NCBI GenBank assembly: GCA_948567375.1
Contig: OX419757.1
Span: forward strand, 5,208,001-5,272,000
DNA length: 64,000 bases
Direction of reading: 5' to 3'
Source: Lunularia cruciata
Taxonomy: Eukaryota > Streptophyta > Marchantiopsida > Lunulariales > Lunulariaceae
The notes below the pieces were generated by a model. It did not search any database and was not told where the DNA came from. It was given only the letters and a program-made list of their open reading frames with translations. Made by a program: the position numbers and the translations under genes. Shown piece by piece: positions 1 through 12,900 of the stretch (position 1 is its first letter; each line of letters starts with the position of its first letter).

Positions 1-177
1 TTGTATAGATACTTTTGGTTGCTCAATTGTACTAACTTCTTTATTCTTTTTTGGGCATATCTTACCCTGCCCGGACAAGGATACTACATGCACTAAGTCT
101 TGCTTATCCTTCTTCTCCAACTTCCCACCATTGGTGAGCTCAATCAGGGGTTTTTGTTTGTTAGTTTTCTTACCCAT
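1..177 (-). CDS. Partial Lys-rich ORF, unknown, runs off window start
   Basis: An open frame begins at an ATG (minus strand, 175-177) and stays open to base 1, giving 59 residues without a stop. It begins MGKKTNKQKPLIEL and is rich in Lys and Gln, with no recognisable domain. It could be an exon, a retroelement gag fragment or chance. Only the missing stop and biased composition support it; I do not recognise it. Confidence 0.2.
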   Translation of the reverse strand, partial: MGKKTNKQKPLIELTNGGKLEKKDKQDLVHVVSLSGQGKICPKKNKEVSTIEQPKVSIQ

Positions 178-756
178 GTGGATTCACTTTACCTCCAATT
201 TTTATGGTGTAACCAACTTGCACATTGTGGCAAAGTATTCATTCTATAGATTGGTTTAATCAAGTGGCCTGAAGTGATCAGCAAAGAACACTCTCTCTTC
301 CTTAATAGCAAGTTCATACCGATGTAAACATGAATTTGAAAAGGAATTAGATACATTGATCCCTTCTTGGCAAACATCTTAACCACTCATATGTGTATTA
401 TTGAAACACTCATACAACTCTATTCATATAACTTAAAGTAAACTTAAATACGGAAAATTTCCTCTTGTTTCACTCCTTCTCTCTCCTTTGTCATGCCTTT
501 TGTCATCTATCTATCCAATTGAATGAAGTCTTTATTTAGTGCATATGATTGAGTTGATCATGGTGTTGGATTTGTTTCAACTTTTTTGGACTTAAGACTA
601 TGATAGTTGAGCTTAAAGTACCATAATATGATAAAAATATTTGAAAATATTTGAACTTGTGTAATTGAATTAAGTATTAAATAGCTTTTTTATTTAAATA
701 ATTTTACAGCCACATCAAAATTCAATTCTGATAATAATTTACCAAAAAAAAAGTGT
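178..756. other. AT-rich spacer, nothing recognised
   Basis: Low-GC sequence with short frames only on both strands. I see no gene, RNA or element ends here. Confidence 0.5.
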
Positions 757-960
757 TAATTGTAAACCAAGATTGTTAATAAAATAAAGAAGATAGTTGC
801 AGAGTGACACAATACAGTAGTTACTCACCAATTGAATTTTGGTATCAATCCACCAAAAATCATGAGATTGCACAAAACCAAAAACAAATTTGTTGTTCGT
901 AAACCATCGATTGTTAATCAAATAAACAAAATAGTTGTAAAGTGAAATTTTATAGTTATT
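757..960. repeat. Imperfect tandem duplication, ~139 bp period
   Basis: The block around 760-806 (gtaaaccaagattgttaat...) recurs at 899-945 (gtaaaccatcgattgttaat...) with the same downstream context (agatagttgcagagtga versus aaatagttgtaaagtga). The 81-codon minus-strand frame over it repeats a VNNYKISLYNY / VSNYCIVSLCNY pattern only because the DNA is duplicated. It is not treated as a gene. Confidence 0.6.
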
Positions 961-2830
961 CACGAAGCGGTCTATGGAACGCACATGAAGAATACTTAAC
1001 GAGACATGAATATAATAGATCTAAGTAAGTGAACACTTGACATGGATGGGGTAGAAAGACCTTTTAGATTATGATGAAACTCCCTTTGATGGTGAGAAAT
1101 TTAAATTTCTTAAGAGGTTTACTTGATTAAAACCATGTATACATAGAACTCATGCAATGCAACACAAAAGAAAAAAACATTCACAAAATTGACATCTAAG
1201 AGTAATTATTTCAATGCACCAACTTGGAAGATTAGTATAAGGGGGAAAGAAGGGGATAATGTAACAAATTAATAGCAGCACTTTCGAACGTTTAGTAATA
1301 GTCTGCGTGCCTAGGATAAAATCCACATCTCTTTCTGATTGATTGTCCTTCTACTCCTGATTCTATGGAACAAAAAAATTACCTATCATTTTAACAGTTA
1401 TGATGGATTGCAGCTCCCAATAGAAATGCTTAACTATATGCAACACAATATAGGTATATTCTACAATGAAGCTGGGTCTTATGTTTGACTCCGTCCCACA
1501 ATAGAGCAGTATGAAGACGCAAACTAAACAGTTATTTTAATTTGATAGTTTGTAATGCTAATCTAAACCAAGGTGGTTTTAATCGTCCAATCTTTGATGA
1601 AGGGGGTAAAATTATTTTCTTTCTGCTTCTATAAATGCCGTTGATCCTGCACGAGATATACTCCTGTTGAATATTAGTACTGTTATTGCTTCGTGAATAT
1701 TTACTCCCATACTGCTTTTATCAGCTACTACTCCCATTGCTACTTTTATCAGCTTTTTCTACAGCATATGCGAAAGATCTTATAATTGACATCTCCGTGA
1801 AGTGAGGTGTTCAATTTGGTCCACTGTTTCGGTGCAGAAATTCTGGCACTCACTCCAGATTTAGATGATATGATTATGGAATGGGACAAAAATTTGAACT
1901 GATGATGAAATGGAAATCTCAAAAGGGTCCTAGAAGAGTTGTATATAATTGTTTGTAATCCCCTCTTCTTGACTGAAGCGCATGCTACCTTAATTGTTCC
2001 CATCGACTACACAAAACAGAAATTTTTTTCTTACTCGGACTTACACAGATCTGCCCTCTACCACCTTGACCAGCCAGAAGCAAACTTCACTGCAAAGTAT
2101 CAGCCTTTAGTTGCTTTGAATCATTTATGTCATACTGAGTACATTAGTGCTGAAAACGTTGGCAACTTAGCTAAGAACTCACTATTATCCTTCTTACTGT
2201 GATAACATTAAATTTATCGACAAGTTTAGGGTTTAGACTAAGGAACCTAATACTTAGCCCGTTGACGATGTTCCTTTTTGCGACTCCGATTGATCCCCTC
2301 AACTCTTCTCTTTCCCCCTTTATTAAAAAACTCAATCACCTTCTTTTGGCGAAATGCTTGGCCATCAGGCCCAAGGTGTTCTATACCTGGAAGGAAAACG
2401 AAGAATATTATTACTCAAAAGAAGATGCTGTTTCAACACCCAATTCTAATGGTGTACTATAACGAAGATACACAAGCCTTTGCAGTGAAACAACAGAACT
2501 GACATCATGGAACCCAGATTGTTTCTTGCTGGAAACTCTTCTTGCGACTACTTTCTACCGCAGCACTTCCTCCTTCCTTTTCTCTTGACTGTAGAACTAG
2601 CCCAACATCAAATCTAGTATGCCCACTGTCACACAGACCATTAACTCAACCCCTCTGCACTAGACCTGCGCGGACCATGGTCATTGCAGACGGGTGCGAA
2701 CAACTAGCTGTTTCTACAAGTTCTACTAATCGCACCTAATTCTAAGGGTGACAGAGAACACACCATGCAGTTACTCAGATAAATAACGGTGACTTTAATA
2801 TATCGAGTGTATGAATATGGAACTCAATCG
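961..2830. other. Spacer without supported gene
   Basis: Several 60-90 codon frames exist on both strands between 1749 and 2739. None has a recognisable domain, and they overlap one another in different frames. 2199-2462 (plus) is the longest-looking one and has no family resemblance I can name. Confidence 0.4.
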
Positions 2831-3133
2831 TTAGAACACTGCTCTATATCCACGTAGGACTAGACTAGAAGTGACAGTGAACAAGGTATGATAATAAGCC
2901 ATAGCTCCAGGGCTGTCAAGGTCACTGGAGTCTTCTTCCTCATTATTGAGATCTGCATCCCACTTCTTGCCAGAGTATTTGATCATGCAATTGCTCAGCA
3001 CATCATAAAACAACAAATACTTGAAGGGATAAGTTTGACAATGCCTCATTTGCTTCTCCAAGACTGCTAGAGGAACCTCCAAGGTGGGAAAAAAATTTGT
3101 ATGGGTCCTTTGCCCCAACTGCTCAAATGCCAT
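2831..3133 (-). CDS. Hypothetical 100-aa ORF
   Basis: A 100-codon frame starts at an ATG in good plant context (A at -3, G at +4) and ends with LRGYRAVF and a stop. It is not low-complexity: aromatic-rich stretches (YPFKYLLFYDV) flank an acidic patch (NNEEEDSSDLD). I recognise no family. It could be the last exon of a gene whose other exons I cannot place, or a decayed gene. The sequence between it and the first P450 gives no partner. Confidence 0.25.
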   Translation of the reverse strand: MAFEQLGQRTHTNFFPTLEVPLAVLEKQMRHCQTYPFKYLLFYDVLSNCMIKYSGKKWDADLNNEEEDSSDLDSPGAMAYYHTLFTVTSSLVLRGYRAVF

Positions 3134-5340
3134 TCTTAACTCCTATATTATGGTACTAATTGGTGTAGTCTGGAACATGCCTCTATACTAATAGTAGCAT
3201 TGCAGGCTGCTTGCAATCTCACGTCTTGGTGGATCCGGTTGATTTTGGCATCAATGACCCGGTTTGATTTTACATACTCCCATCCAAGGTAGAGATGTGG
3301 TTTCAACTCTAGACCTTGGTTTACCAGTTTCAAACAATCCACTAAGTACCTCAAGGAAAACTATGGGAGATTTATTAATATATAGGTCAACTTGTGGGAA
3401 TACTCTAATCAGAGGTACGCCCTTAGTTGTCCCTCTACTAATACACAATGGGTTTTGAGGAGATCCCGAAACTTAATTGCCCAAGTCCATAACATGGAGA
3501 ATTGCTCTATATTGACAATTGCCCATAGCAAGTTATGCTGAATTATTGCCGCTCCCATAATGAGGAGGGCCAAATCAATAAACTTGTTCTACCAAGGTAA
3601 AAATTAAATAATCCAGCATCTAAAAGTTGAACAATCTATCACCTCCAAGAGCAATCTTGGTTAGATCTTAGTGTGAAACTGATTATTTGTTTTCTTTTTG
3701 TTGTAGTGTGCCTCAAAGGGTGACACTACCCTCTTCAGGGAGTGTTCCTGCCCAAGAGATTAAATATGAAACAATAAACAAATTGAGGCTTTGTGACAAT
3801 ATGGTGTTTACCTTCATTCTTAGGCATTTCCACAAGTAGCTTGTGTGCACAAACTATTTTTACTGATTATACTATAAGTATATTGGCACTTAGCTGTCTC
3901 TATTGCCAAATAGTACAACTACAACAGTTGAAAGTGATTTCTTTGTTTAGAGTTGCTTTAACCAAATTTTCTTTATAAGGCATTATGTATGCTAAACGGT
4001 TTCAGAAGTTACAAATGTTTAGTGTTGTCTAAATCTACAAAAATTATGCACATTATTAATTCACACTTCTGAATTTTTCTTCATGTTTCAAAACTCTTGT
4101 TGAGAAATTCCAAGTTCCGTTGAGAGTATCAAAAGCCCCAGCTTCTATGGTTAAATAGAATGTATCTTTAAACTTGAACAAGCAATTTTATCTTCTCAGT
4201 TTTGTCAGTTTCTCTTCTTTCTTTTGTCTTAGTTTTTTTAGTCCTCTCTTCTCATTTGGTCTCATTTTTGTCTCATTGGGGGTAATATGAAATGGACTTA
4301 AGAGACTTGGAGGTTCTCAATTTTTTCTTCTCAATTTTATTCTTGGTTATGTCTCATTGTGTGTAATCTGGAATGGACTTATAGACTTGGTAGGTGCTTG
4401 CAGATACACGCTCCTTGTGCTAGGAAACCTCCATTATTGAACATATGAGTCACAAAGTCTTGGACCTTTCTAAAAGTTTTAGGTGCAAACACCATGGTGC
4501 TTGGCGGGTAAGAAGGAGGTGAAGGTTGAGACTTGATTCACTCCAAGTGTTGAGAATCACTTTGAGTGCTACGCAAGTCAGAATGCCGATAAGCTCTCAC
4601 TTTTCAACTGCGTGTCAAGTTTACTTATCAGCTACAAATGCACATAGTACTCCAAAAAGTGCAGCTATTGGTTAAAATTCCCAATTTATAATCAGTTCCT
4701 TGGTCACTCTTCAAGCCCTTTGGCAGTTAAGTAGTAGGTGAGCACTCATCATCCGCACATGCAAAGGCATCTACATGTCTTTTATTGAGTAGGTATCACC
4801 TTCCTACTTGTTAATCTTTTTTGGATTGGTCACTTCTTCACATGCCAAGTGTAACCACTGTGTGCCAATGGTTATCTCTATTGTAAAGGCTCTTGGCAGA
4901 AATTCTTGGCACTTGGGATTATCCTACATCCCTTTGAGTGCTGCTCGTCTTGTCTTTTGTGACAATTATGATTACCAAGATTGGAGGAATTCCCTTAGTA
5001 ACTACTGACTCCATTGTCATTCTCTAGCACTTTAGCATGATTTGATTGACCAAAGATAAATTTGAAGAAATGGGAGCACCACAATAATCACAATACAAAC
5101 TCACAAATTTTTTTTGTGAAGTTATACAAACCTGAGTACTCTTGTCTTTGTTGAACATTCTGACTAGCAAGAATGGATGTTTCTTGTGATTCCTACTATC
5201 TTGACCTTGTGAAGGGTTTGTACAAGACTTGTCATGGGGATATCCATAATGGTATCAAAATTATACTTTACTTGTAGTTACCCTATACAAACTAACTAAA
5301 ACTTGGTAAATGTGCTCTATCTAGGTAAAGGTGGGTCACC
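3134..5340. other. Spacer, no supported gene
   Basis: No frame longer than about 70 codons and no recognised motif. A short imperfect duplication lies near 4255-4395, where 'gtctcatt' and 'ggacttatagacttgg'-type phrases recur about 90 bp apart. Confidence 0.4.
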
Positions 5341-5349
5341 ACATTACTA

Positions 5350-5446
5350 TAAAGCAGATTTCTTTAAAACCTATTTTTTGCATATAAAATATCACTTTAA
5401 AGCATATTTCTTTAAAAATAAACCTATTTTTGCATATAAAATCACT
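5350..5446. repeat. Two-copy tandem repeat, ~48 bp unit
   Basis: Two adjacent units share aaagcagatttctttaaa / aaagcatatttctttaaa followed by cctatttttgcatataaaat and a tcacttta end. The sequence is AT-rich and non-coding. Confidence 0.65.
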
Positions 5447-6194
5447 TTATTTTTTACATACATTGCTTCTCAAATTACTACAATTTTGGGAATTATTATA
5501 TTTTATAGTAGAAATTTTTTTGCAAGCACAATTAAAACTCAATACATAAGCTTCAATTTCAGATAATACCAACATAAGATAATCTAAAAATTTCTACTCC
5601 ACTTATCTCTTATGATAGTAATTTCACTTTTAACATAATCTTACAAGATTAAAATAATTTGACCTAAGATCTAATGGTAATTAGGAAAGTGGATTATATT
5701 ATAATAGACTAAAATATTTGAAATTTAAAGCAGATCATTTCATATATGAAATAGAATCAATTATGTTTAAATATGTTTGAAATTTATTATAGTTACTTGT
5801 TGGGATGTTTTGCTCCGTTATACTCATTAGAAAACTAAAAAGTTCGGATCCGTCAATGCTTGAATTATAGATTTTACAGTGACGCAAAATCTAAGATTTA
5901 AATAAAAAAGGATACAACATCCCGTTTACTCCAAAAAAAAATGACATTGAGTCATTAAAACATTATATTGAGCCATTTTGATGCTAGATTTGACATTCAA
6001 AACTTAGGTAGTAGATGACGTAGATCAGATTATGCAAGTTTAGACTATTGTTTATCAACTTTATACCAATGGTTTTCCATAGCACATTATATTTGTTGTT
6101 ATTAAAGTAAAATCATTAGATCTTCCCTTGAAATTAAGTATGAGAAACTCAATTTTAGATTTAGTGAGTTGTAAGTTGCTCTTACTTTACGTAG
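5447..6194. other. AT-rich spacer, nothing recognised
   Basis: Very AT-rich with no open frame of note and no recognised element. Confidence 0.5.
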
Positions 6195-6329
6195 TGAATT
6201 GAAATATAGATATGGTTTATTTCTTTACATGGAAGAGATATCTTTAATTAAGACTCTAGATGAAGTCAAAATTAAATTTAAGATATCTCTTTCATCTAAT
6301 CAAATAAACCATATCTATATTTCAATTCA
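6195..6329. repeat. Fold-back element with perfect 28-bp terminal inverted repeats
   Basis: Bases 6195-6222 are the exact reverse complement of 6302-6329. A second, inner arm pair (aagagatatct near 6233 and agatatctctt near 6282) extends the stem. The whole 135-bp block could fold as one hairpin. It has no coding capacity. Size and shape suit a MITE-like or fold-back insertion; I could not identify a clear target-site duplication. Confidence 0.6.
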
Positions 6330-7892
6330 GGATATTTGATAATCTTGATAAATTTTTTATTTTATTAAGATTAAAAATAACATTTTAATATCACTATTTA
6401 AGATTATAATTTTATAAATATTTTATTTTTAATTATAAATAAACTTCAAATAAATTAATATTAAATTTTTTCCAACAAATTAAATAAAAAATTATTCTTT
6501 AAAATACACTCCAAAGTATTACCAAAATCCTCCCTCCGCAAGTCACTCCCAATATCTCCGCCAAATAGACTCACACAGAGCACTATTTATGGTGAAAAAT
6601 AATATAAAAAATGAGGCATTTTGGAGAATACTGTGTTAAGTAGAGCATTCTGGACAATTCACGATTGGATTTCGTCCTCCACTCTCCACCGTATTCCTCC
6701 CATACAGGGCTCAACCAAGATTCTTTTATGTCCCACGTTTACCTAATCAAGGTTGGAACTTGTGGACGAGAGGTGCAGCCATCTAGGATCTGCTTTCTTC
6801 AGCTACAAGTTGGAATGATTTATGTTTCTCATCAGGATGGATACTTGGTGCGGGTTTCTTCTATCAGGGCCCATTGTAGTGCATTTATTTATGACCCTTC
6901 ATTCTATTGTTTTACGGATATGTTCTATCTAGATTTGAGATAGTGGAGCACCATATGTGTGAACTAATACTGCAAGTCTGCTTTCAGACAGGAGGAGTTC
7001 GAACTCCGCTTTTGAAAGCTTCAGCAGAGATTGAGAGAAACTTGTGTATCTGGAGTGTACCTAGAGTGGGTGGTGGATAGGACTGAGGACTTCTTGAGCA
7101 ATTTATTCATCCACGTTTGGTCAGGTTGGAGTCGGTGAAAGAGCTATCTACCAAACTTTGGGTAAAAGCTGTTGGATTATTAGTTGGAAGAAACTGGCAA
7201 AGGTGGTGTCCGTTCTGGCCACCGGTGACGATGGTTATCTCTGGCGGTCCTTTCGTTGCGGGATGCCCTCTCTGTGAGTATCTGTGCTCCATTGAGGTTC
7301 TACGTCTACCACTCTACACTTGATGTGCGAGGATTATATTGCGAGGTGCACGATCTGCTGTGAATGATGTGCAGTCCAGTTCGTTTGGTGACATTTACTT
7401 GTATTGAACATTCATGTCTATACATCCCCATCATAGTTCCATACTCGCATTCTGGGTATCACGTACCTTATAATTTTGTATCACTTAATGTCCTTCCAGC
7501 AACCCCTCCTACAGCTATGAACATGGGTTGAGTGTAGTGTTCCTCTGTACTGAAAGAGCTCACACCACGCAGGAGCATGCATGCGTGTCAGGTATATGGT
7601 TGTCCCTTGTGCACCTCGAATCATTCAGAGGCAAGTCAACGTCAAGGTAGACGGACAGAACAACAAAGCAGTCGACCAGGTTTGCACAAACCAGAGTTCC
7701 CTACCTGTGCTCCTATTCATACCCCAGATGGGTAACAAATGACACTGAACTACGACACACACGTAGCGATGTTGGAGTAGGAAAAGCAAGATTATATTTG
7801 CTAGTTACAGGTACGCTACGTTACAGAAAGATGCACGCAAGGTTGTCTGTGCAGCGAAAGCGTTAGTACCTTGTAAAAGAAAAATAACTCGC
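6330..7892. other. Spacer downstream of P450 pseudogene
   Basis: 6330-6540 is extremely AT-rich; 6540-7890 has a more balanced composition. A 68-codon plus frame at 7117-7323 and a 92-codon plus frame at 6665-6943 show no family features. Part of this stretch could be the 3' flank of the P450 pseudogene, which ends at 7893. Confidence 0.4.
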
Positions 7893-8553
7893 CTATAAGT
7901 TGATGCCAGCCTGCTTGTAGACGGCCTGCTCTAAGCGTGGAGTGAAAACCAGGTTAAGTTTATGTGCCTGGAGCACGATGCTCCCAAATTTCTCCTCAAC
8001 GCTAATATCCTCGGGTTTCAATCCCGGAGGAAAAGAGAGCTCACATGTATGAATAAGCTGCACCAAAGCGAGCTCAAATATGCGCCTGTGAGATCAAATA
8101 GTCCCAGATTCATACCGGGACAATTTCTTCTACCTGAACCGAATGGAAGGAATTTGAACTGCGATCCTTGAATATTTATGAAGCTGTTCAGGAACCTCTC
8201 GGGATTGAAGTCCGAAGGATTTGGTCACACTTTAGGATCTCTCATTTGTGCATATGTATTTACGAGCACCCTTGTTTTGAAGGTATATTTCAACCATCTA
8301 TTTTGGTGGCCTCCTGTACCGTTTCAGGAGGTAGCAGTACTCCTACTACAGGAAGAAATCTCATGGTTTCCTTTGTAGCTGCTTGAAGGTAGTGTAAGCT
8401 CTCGAGATCGGATTCTTCTACGAGTCTATCTCTCCGTAAAACGAGGTCGATTTCTTCTTTAGCTTTTGCCGTCGTTGGTGGATGTCGAAGAAGCTCAGTC
8501 ATAGTGCAGACTATTTAATCTCTTGATGTATCCGTCCCAGCTGCAAGCAAATC

Positions 8554-8886
8554 CTGCAATGTCACATGGAAGGCCACTTTGACGTGATGTTAGTCACTGA
8601 ACACATTATTTGCGCATATATCTATCACAAACATCGGACTTTGTCAGGGCTACCGATTATGATCTCTAAGTTTCTTAAACTGACAAATCTTTCAATAGAA
8701 GTCGGTAGCCTTTCAGCATACTGGATGGGACTTTGCAAACAACAATTTTGTTTAAAAGAAATTTGCCTCCAACCGGTGTCGGTATTTCAAGCATGAACAA
8801 TAGACTCAACAGATGCAATATATGGAGTTCAACCACTTGCGTCCTTGTCCTAGAGTTAACTCAAGATGTTACGAATTTAGACTTAC
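8554..8886 (-). other. Probable intron of P450 pseudogene 1
   Basis: The donor GTAAGT (8886-8881) follows the codons for DEAIKGPKL, and the acceptor ...TTGCAG ends at 8554. Joining them places LLAAGTDTS straight after the region that precedes helix I in plant P450s. 333 bp. Confidence 0.6.
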
Positions 8887-9260
8887 TAGCTTAGGCCCCT
8901 TGATTGCTTCATCTGTAAACCCATGTGCTTCATCGGCACTACTATTGTCCCCTCGAAGTTGAAATAACACGTCGGCAAAATCCATCTTCTTGGCAGCTAG
9001 ATCTGTTGCCATCGATCTGGGCACTAATCTTTGGTGCAGAAAAATGAAGCTCATGATCAGCAGGTTTCATGCAGCAGCAGTCTGCCGAACTTTATTACCT
9101 AGCCAGCAACATTTCCTGTACGCATGAAAAATCTCGAATGAGAAAACTATTGACTCTTGTGACCTTGAATTGCTGTACGTTTTTCGGGTTGAGGAGCTCC
9201 AAAGCGCAAATCCTCCGAAGCATACGGAGCGATCTCCTAAAGGTGCAAATGACAAGTCCT

Positions 9261-9663
9261 TGTTAGAAAATACAGTCCCAAGGGACCTCTCGCAATAGCA
9301 CATCATAAGACCCATTAAACATAATCAGAGGACTAACAGGAAATAACGTGGTTCACTCCCTGTCCCGGAAGCTACCTCCACGGCTGAAACAGGCTCACAC
9401 CAGCCTACAACCCTTTATTTCCATTGCACATATGTATATATATACAAACACAGGGATAGTCACTCTGTCATCTGTCTAAACTCCTGAATATAGACCTGCG
9501 TGACTTCATGAGTATTGACCACTCAAGATATCTAGTCACTTTAATACTCCACCTTAGAAGTGACTGAATATATATCCGCATGATACTGTAAGGAGTTTCC
9601 ATCAGTCAAGTTTTGCTCTTGCTCTTGATCAGGCAAGTCACTTATAGCAAGCCAAACATAACA
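9261..9663 (-). repeat. 3' LTR of copia-1
   Basis: 403 bp, TG...CA ends, matching 13737-14139 at all but one base. It holds the short TA run (atatgtatatatata) that has expanded in copia-2. Confidence 0.93.
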
Positions 9664-9690
9664 AACTCCACCTTTTGCTTGTATCCACCT
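9664..9690 (-). promoter_or_regulatory. Polypurine tract region of copia-1
   Basis: Read on the minus strand, the bases abutting the 3' LTR are AAGCAAAAGGTGGAGTT. This is the purine-rich plus-strand primer site expected immediately upstream of a 3' LTR. Confidence 0.7.
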
Positions 9691-9692
9691 TA

Positions 9693-10994
9693 TCATCCCA
9701 AAGAGCAACATTGAACGTTAAACAAGTTCATGCATAACTTGAATTTCTCAACAGGAACAGGTTTAGTCAACATATCAGCTGTGTTTACCTCTGTGCCAAT
9801 CTTTTGCAGATTGATTTCACCATTTGTCACAGCTTCCCTGATAAAATAATGTCTCACATCAATATGCTTTGTCCTTGAATGATATACTTGATTCTTTGCC
9901 AAGTGAATAGCGCTTTGGCTATCACAAAAGAGTGTGGACTTCATATTAGGGAGTCCTATATCCTTGGCTAATCTTTGTATCCATATTGCCTCTTTGGCAG
10001 CCTCAGTTGTTGCCATATATTCTGCCTCTGTAGTAGAAAGAGCAACAGTAGATTGGAGAGTAGACTTCCAACTTACTGCACCACCAACAAGTGTAAAAGC
10101 AAATCCTGTTGTAGACCTTCTCTTATCCAAGTCTCCGGCAAAATCAGAATCTACGTACCCTGTAATTCCTCCTTCTTGTTCCTTCTCCACATCAAAGTTA
10201 ATGCCAATATTTATAGTCCCTTTCAAGTAACGAAGTATCCACTTCACAGCTTCCCAATGTTGTTTCCCCGGATTTGCCATGTATCTACTCACCATGCTCA
10301 CAGCATATGAGATGTCTGGTCTAGTGCAGACCATAGCATACATTAAACTCCCAACAGCACTAGCATAAGGAATGTTGGACATTACTTTTCTCTCCTACTC
10401 ATTTGATGGACATTGCTCCAATGATATCCTGAAATGACTTGCCATTGGAGTGTTCACTGGTTTTGCTTTCTCCATGCCAAACCGAGCAAGTAATTTTTCC
10501 AAATATCTCCGTTGAGATATCCATAACTTTCCCTTGCTCCTATCCCGATGGATTTCAATCCCAAGTACCCTCTTCGAAGAACCCAAATCCTTCATATCAA
10601 ACTCCTTACCAAGTTGTGCTTTCAATTTCTCCACCTCAACCATATCCTTTGCAGCAATCAGCATATCATCCACATATAGTATCAAGATGATTAAATCAAA
10701 TACTCTAGGTCCATGTAGCTTCTTGAGGTACACACAAAAATCTGATTCACTTCTGTTATATCCTTGCTTCAACATGAAAGTATCAAATTTCATGTACCAA
10801 AGTCTTGGACTTTGCTTTAGTCCATATAAAGACTTTTGTAACCTGCAAACCAAGTTCTGGTTCCTTGGTACCACAAAACCTTCAGGTTGATGCATGTAAA
10901 TCTCCTCCTCCAATTCTCCATGTAAAAAAACAGTTGTAACATCTAGTTGCTCCAACTCCAAGTTATGCAAATGCAACTGTTGCCAATAGTGCAC
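9693..10994 (-). pseudogene. copia-1 pol, RT and RNase H part
   Basis: Reverse transcriptase and RNase H of the element, minus strand. The RT frame (from 10994) shows LELEQLDV, FLHGELEEEIYM, SLYGLKQSPRLWY and the catalytic YVDD. The RNase H frame (to 9693) shows YVDSDFAGD, STTEAEYMA, FCDSQSAI and KHIDVRHYFIRE. The two parts are in the same frame but are separated by one in-frame TAG at 10395-10397. The join to the integrase frame near 10975 needs a one-base shift. The catalytic motifs are otherwise intact. The upstream GTG at 10994 is only the edge of an open frame, not a start. Confidence 0.9.
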
Positions 10995-12900
10995 GAATTG
11001 AAGAGATTTTTACCACTGGTGAAAAAATCTCATTGAAGTCAATACCTTCTTTTTGGCTGTAACCCTTTGCCACAAGCCTTGCTTTGTATCTATCTCCACC
11101 TGATTTTGGAAGTCCTTCCTTCTTCCAAAATATCCATCTGCAACCAATTGCCTTCTTTCCCATAGGCAATTTTTCAAGTCTCCAAGTTTGGTTCTTGGCC
11201 AAAGACTTCATCTCCTCTTCCATTGCACAATGCCATTTTTGACATTCTTGATCTTGCACTGCCTCTTCAGATGAAGAAGGCTCACCATTCTCCGTAAGAA
11301 GAGCATAAGTTACAAAAGAATCATCAAATCTCTTTGGAGGCCTTCTATCCCTATTTGGATACCTACATTCATGAATCACTTCTGGGCTTTGCTCTTCTAA
11401 TGGTTCACTTGGTAGATCTACAAGAGGTGAAATTTCTTCATTTCCAGTATCAATATCTATCTTAATAAAATCTGACTGAATTTGTTTTTTCTTTTCTTTT
11501 GCTATAGTAATAGTCTTCATTGTACTAGTTTCATCAAAAACTACATCCCTACTCACAACAAGACAACACCTTTCTGGAACCCACAATCTATATCCCTTTG
11601 TATCCTTCTCATATCCCAAGAAAATACATTTTCTAGATTTGGGGTCTAACTTTGTCCTTTGTTCTTGTTGAATATGAACATAAGCTATGCATCCAAATAC
11701 TCTAAGTAAAGAGTAATCAACATGCCTACCTGTCCATTTTTCCATAGGTGTCTTACACTCAATAGCAGTAGAGGGAGAAAGGTTTACCAAATGACAAGCT
11801 GTATTTATAGCTTCTGCCCAAAAACTCTTCTCCAATCCAGCGTTGCTTAACATACTTCTTGCTTTCTCCAAGAGTGTACGATTTATCCGCCCTGCCACAC
11901 CATTTTGCTGAGGAGTACCCGGTATGGTAAAGTGATGGATTATCCCTTCACTCTTACAATATCTATCAAACTCTCCAGATTTGTATTCTCCACCATTATC
12001 AGACCTCAAACACTTCACTTTCCTTCCAGTTTGTTTCTCCATCATCACCTTCCATTGTTTAAAGATAGAGAAGACCTCTGATTTTTGCTTCATGGTGTAG
12101 ACCCATACTCTCCTAGAGTAATCATCAACCAAAGACACAAAATATAATGCTCCAGATTTTGAAGCTACAGGTGCAGGACCCCAAACATCAAAATGCACAT
12201 AGTCTAAAATTCCCTTTGTGCAATGAACTCCTGTGGAAAAGCTTACCCTCAGTTGCTTTCCTATTACACAATGCTCACAGAATTTTAACTTCCAACTTTT
12301 AAGGCCCTTCAGAAGTTGTTGCTTGGACAATTCACTTAGACCCCTTTCACTCATATGACCCAAACGGAGGTGCCATAACTGAGTAAGATCTTTGGGATCT
12401 TCATTTTCAGAAATAGTACTTGCCACTCCTCCAGTGATGGTCTCTCCAACAAGCTCATAAAGGTTTCCTATCTTCTTGCCATTCATTACAACCAATGCTC
12501 CTTTTGATACCTTGAGTGTTCCATTTTCTGCTCCCCACCTCCAAACATTTGAGTCCAAAGTGCCTAGTGATATCAAATTCTTCCTTAACTCAGGAACATG
12601 CCTCACATCAGCAAGAGTCCTCACAATACCATCAAACATCTTAATGTGTATTGTACCAATGCCAATAGCTTTACAAGCCATGTTGTTCCCCATTATTACA
12701 GATCCTCCATTGAATGATTTGTACTCATGAAACCACTCCTTATTTGGACACATATGGTAAGAGCAACCTGAGTCCAATATCCATGACTCCTCAAATTGAT
12801 CTTTGTCTTGGGTAACACATAGGACATCATCCACAACTCCAGATGACTCAGCAATGCTTGCTTGATCTGAAAGTTGACCTTTATCCTTGTTGGACTCAAG
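10963..12900 (-). pseudogene. copia-1 pol, protease and integrase part
   Basis: One open frame of over 600 codons (minus). Order: protease active site WILDSGCSYHM; GAG-pre-integrase zinc-binding region LWHLRLGHM ... CEHCVIGKQ; integrase core with the first Asp in HFDVWGP and the second in LRSDNGGEY; then IN C-terminus and start of RT (KARLVAKGYSQKEGIDF). The third catalytic residue should be Glu in the NGVAER motif, but here it reads NGVAGR (codon GGG, 11890-11892). The related element copia-2 still has Glu there. The element therefore lacks a complete DDE triad in addition to its frame breaks. Confidence 0.9.

Noticed and set aside
739-984. 81-codon minus ORF with internal repeats
   Set aside because: Explained by the DNA tandem duplication and AT-rich composition.
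6985-7005. tRNA-like T-arm (ggagttcgaactcc)
   Set aside because: The palindrome mimics a T-loop, but I find no anticodon arm, D-arm or acceptor stem around it on either strand.
9934-10890. Plus-strand ORFs of 83-118 codons inside copia-1
   Set aside because: Antisense shadows of RT and RNase H; no independent features.
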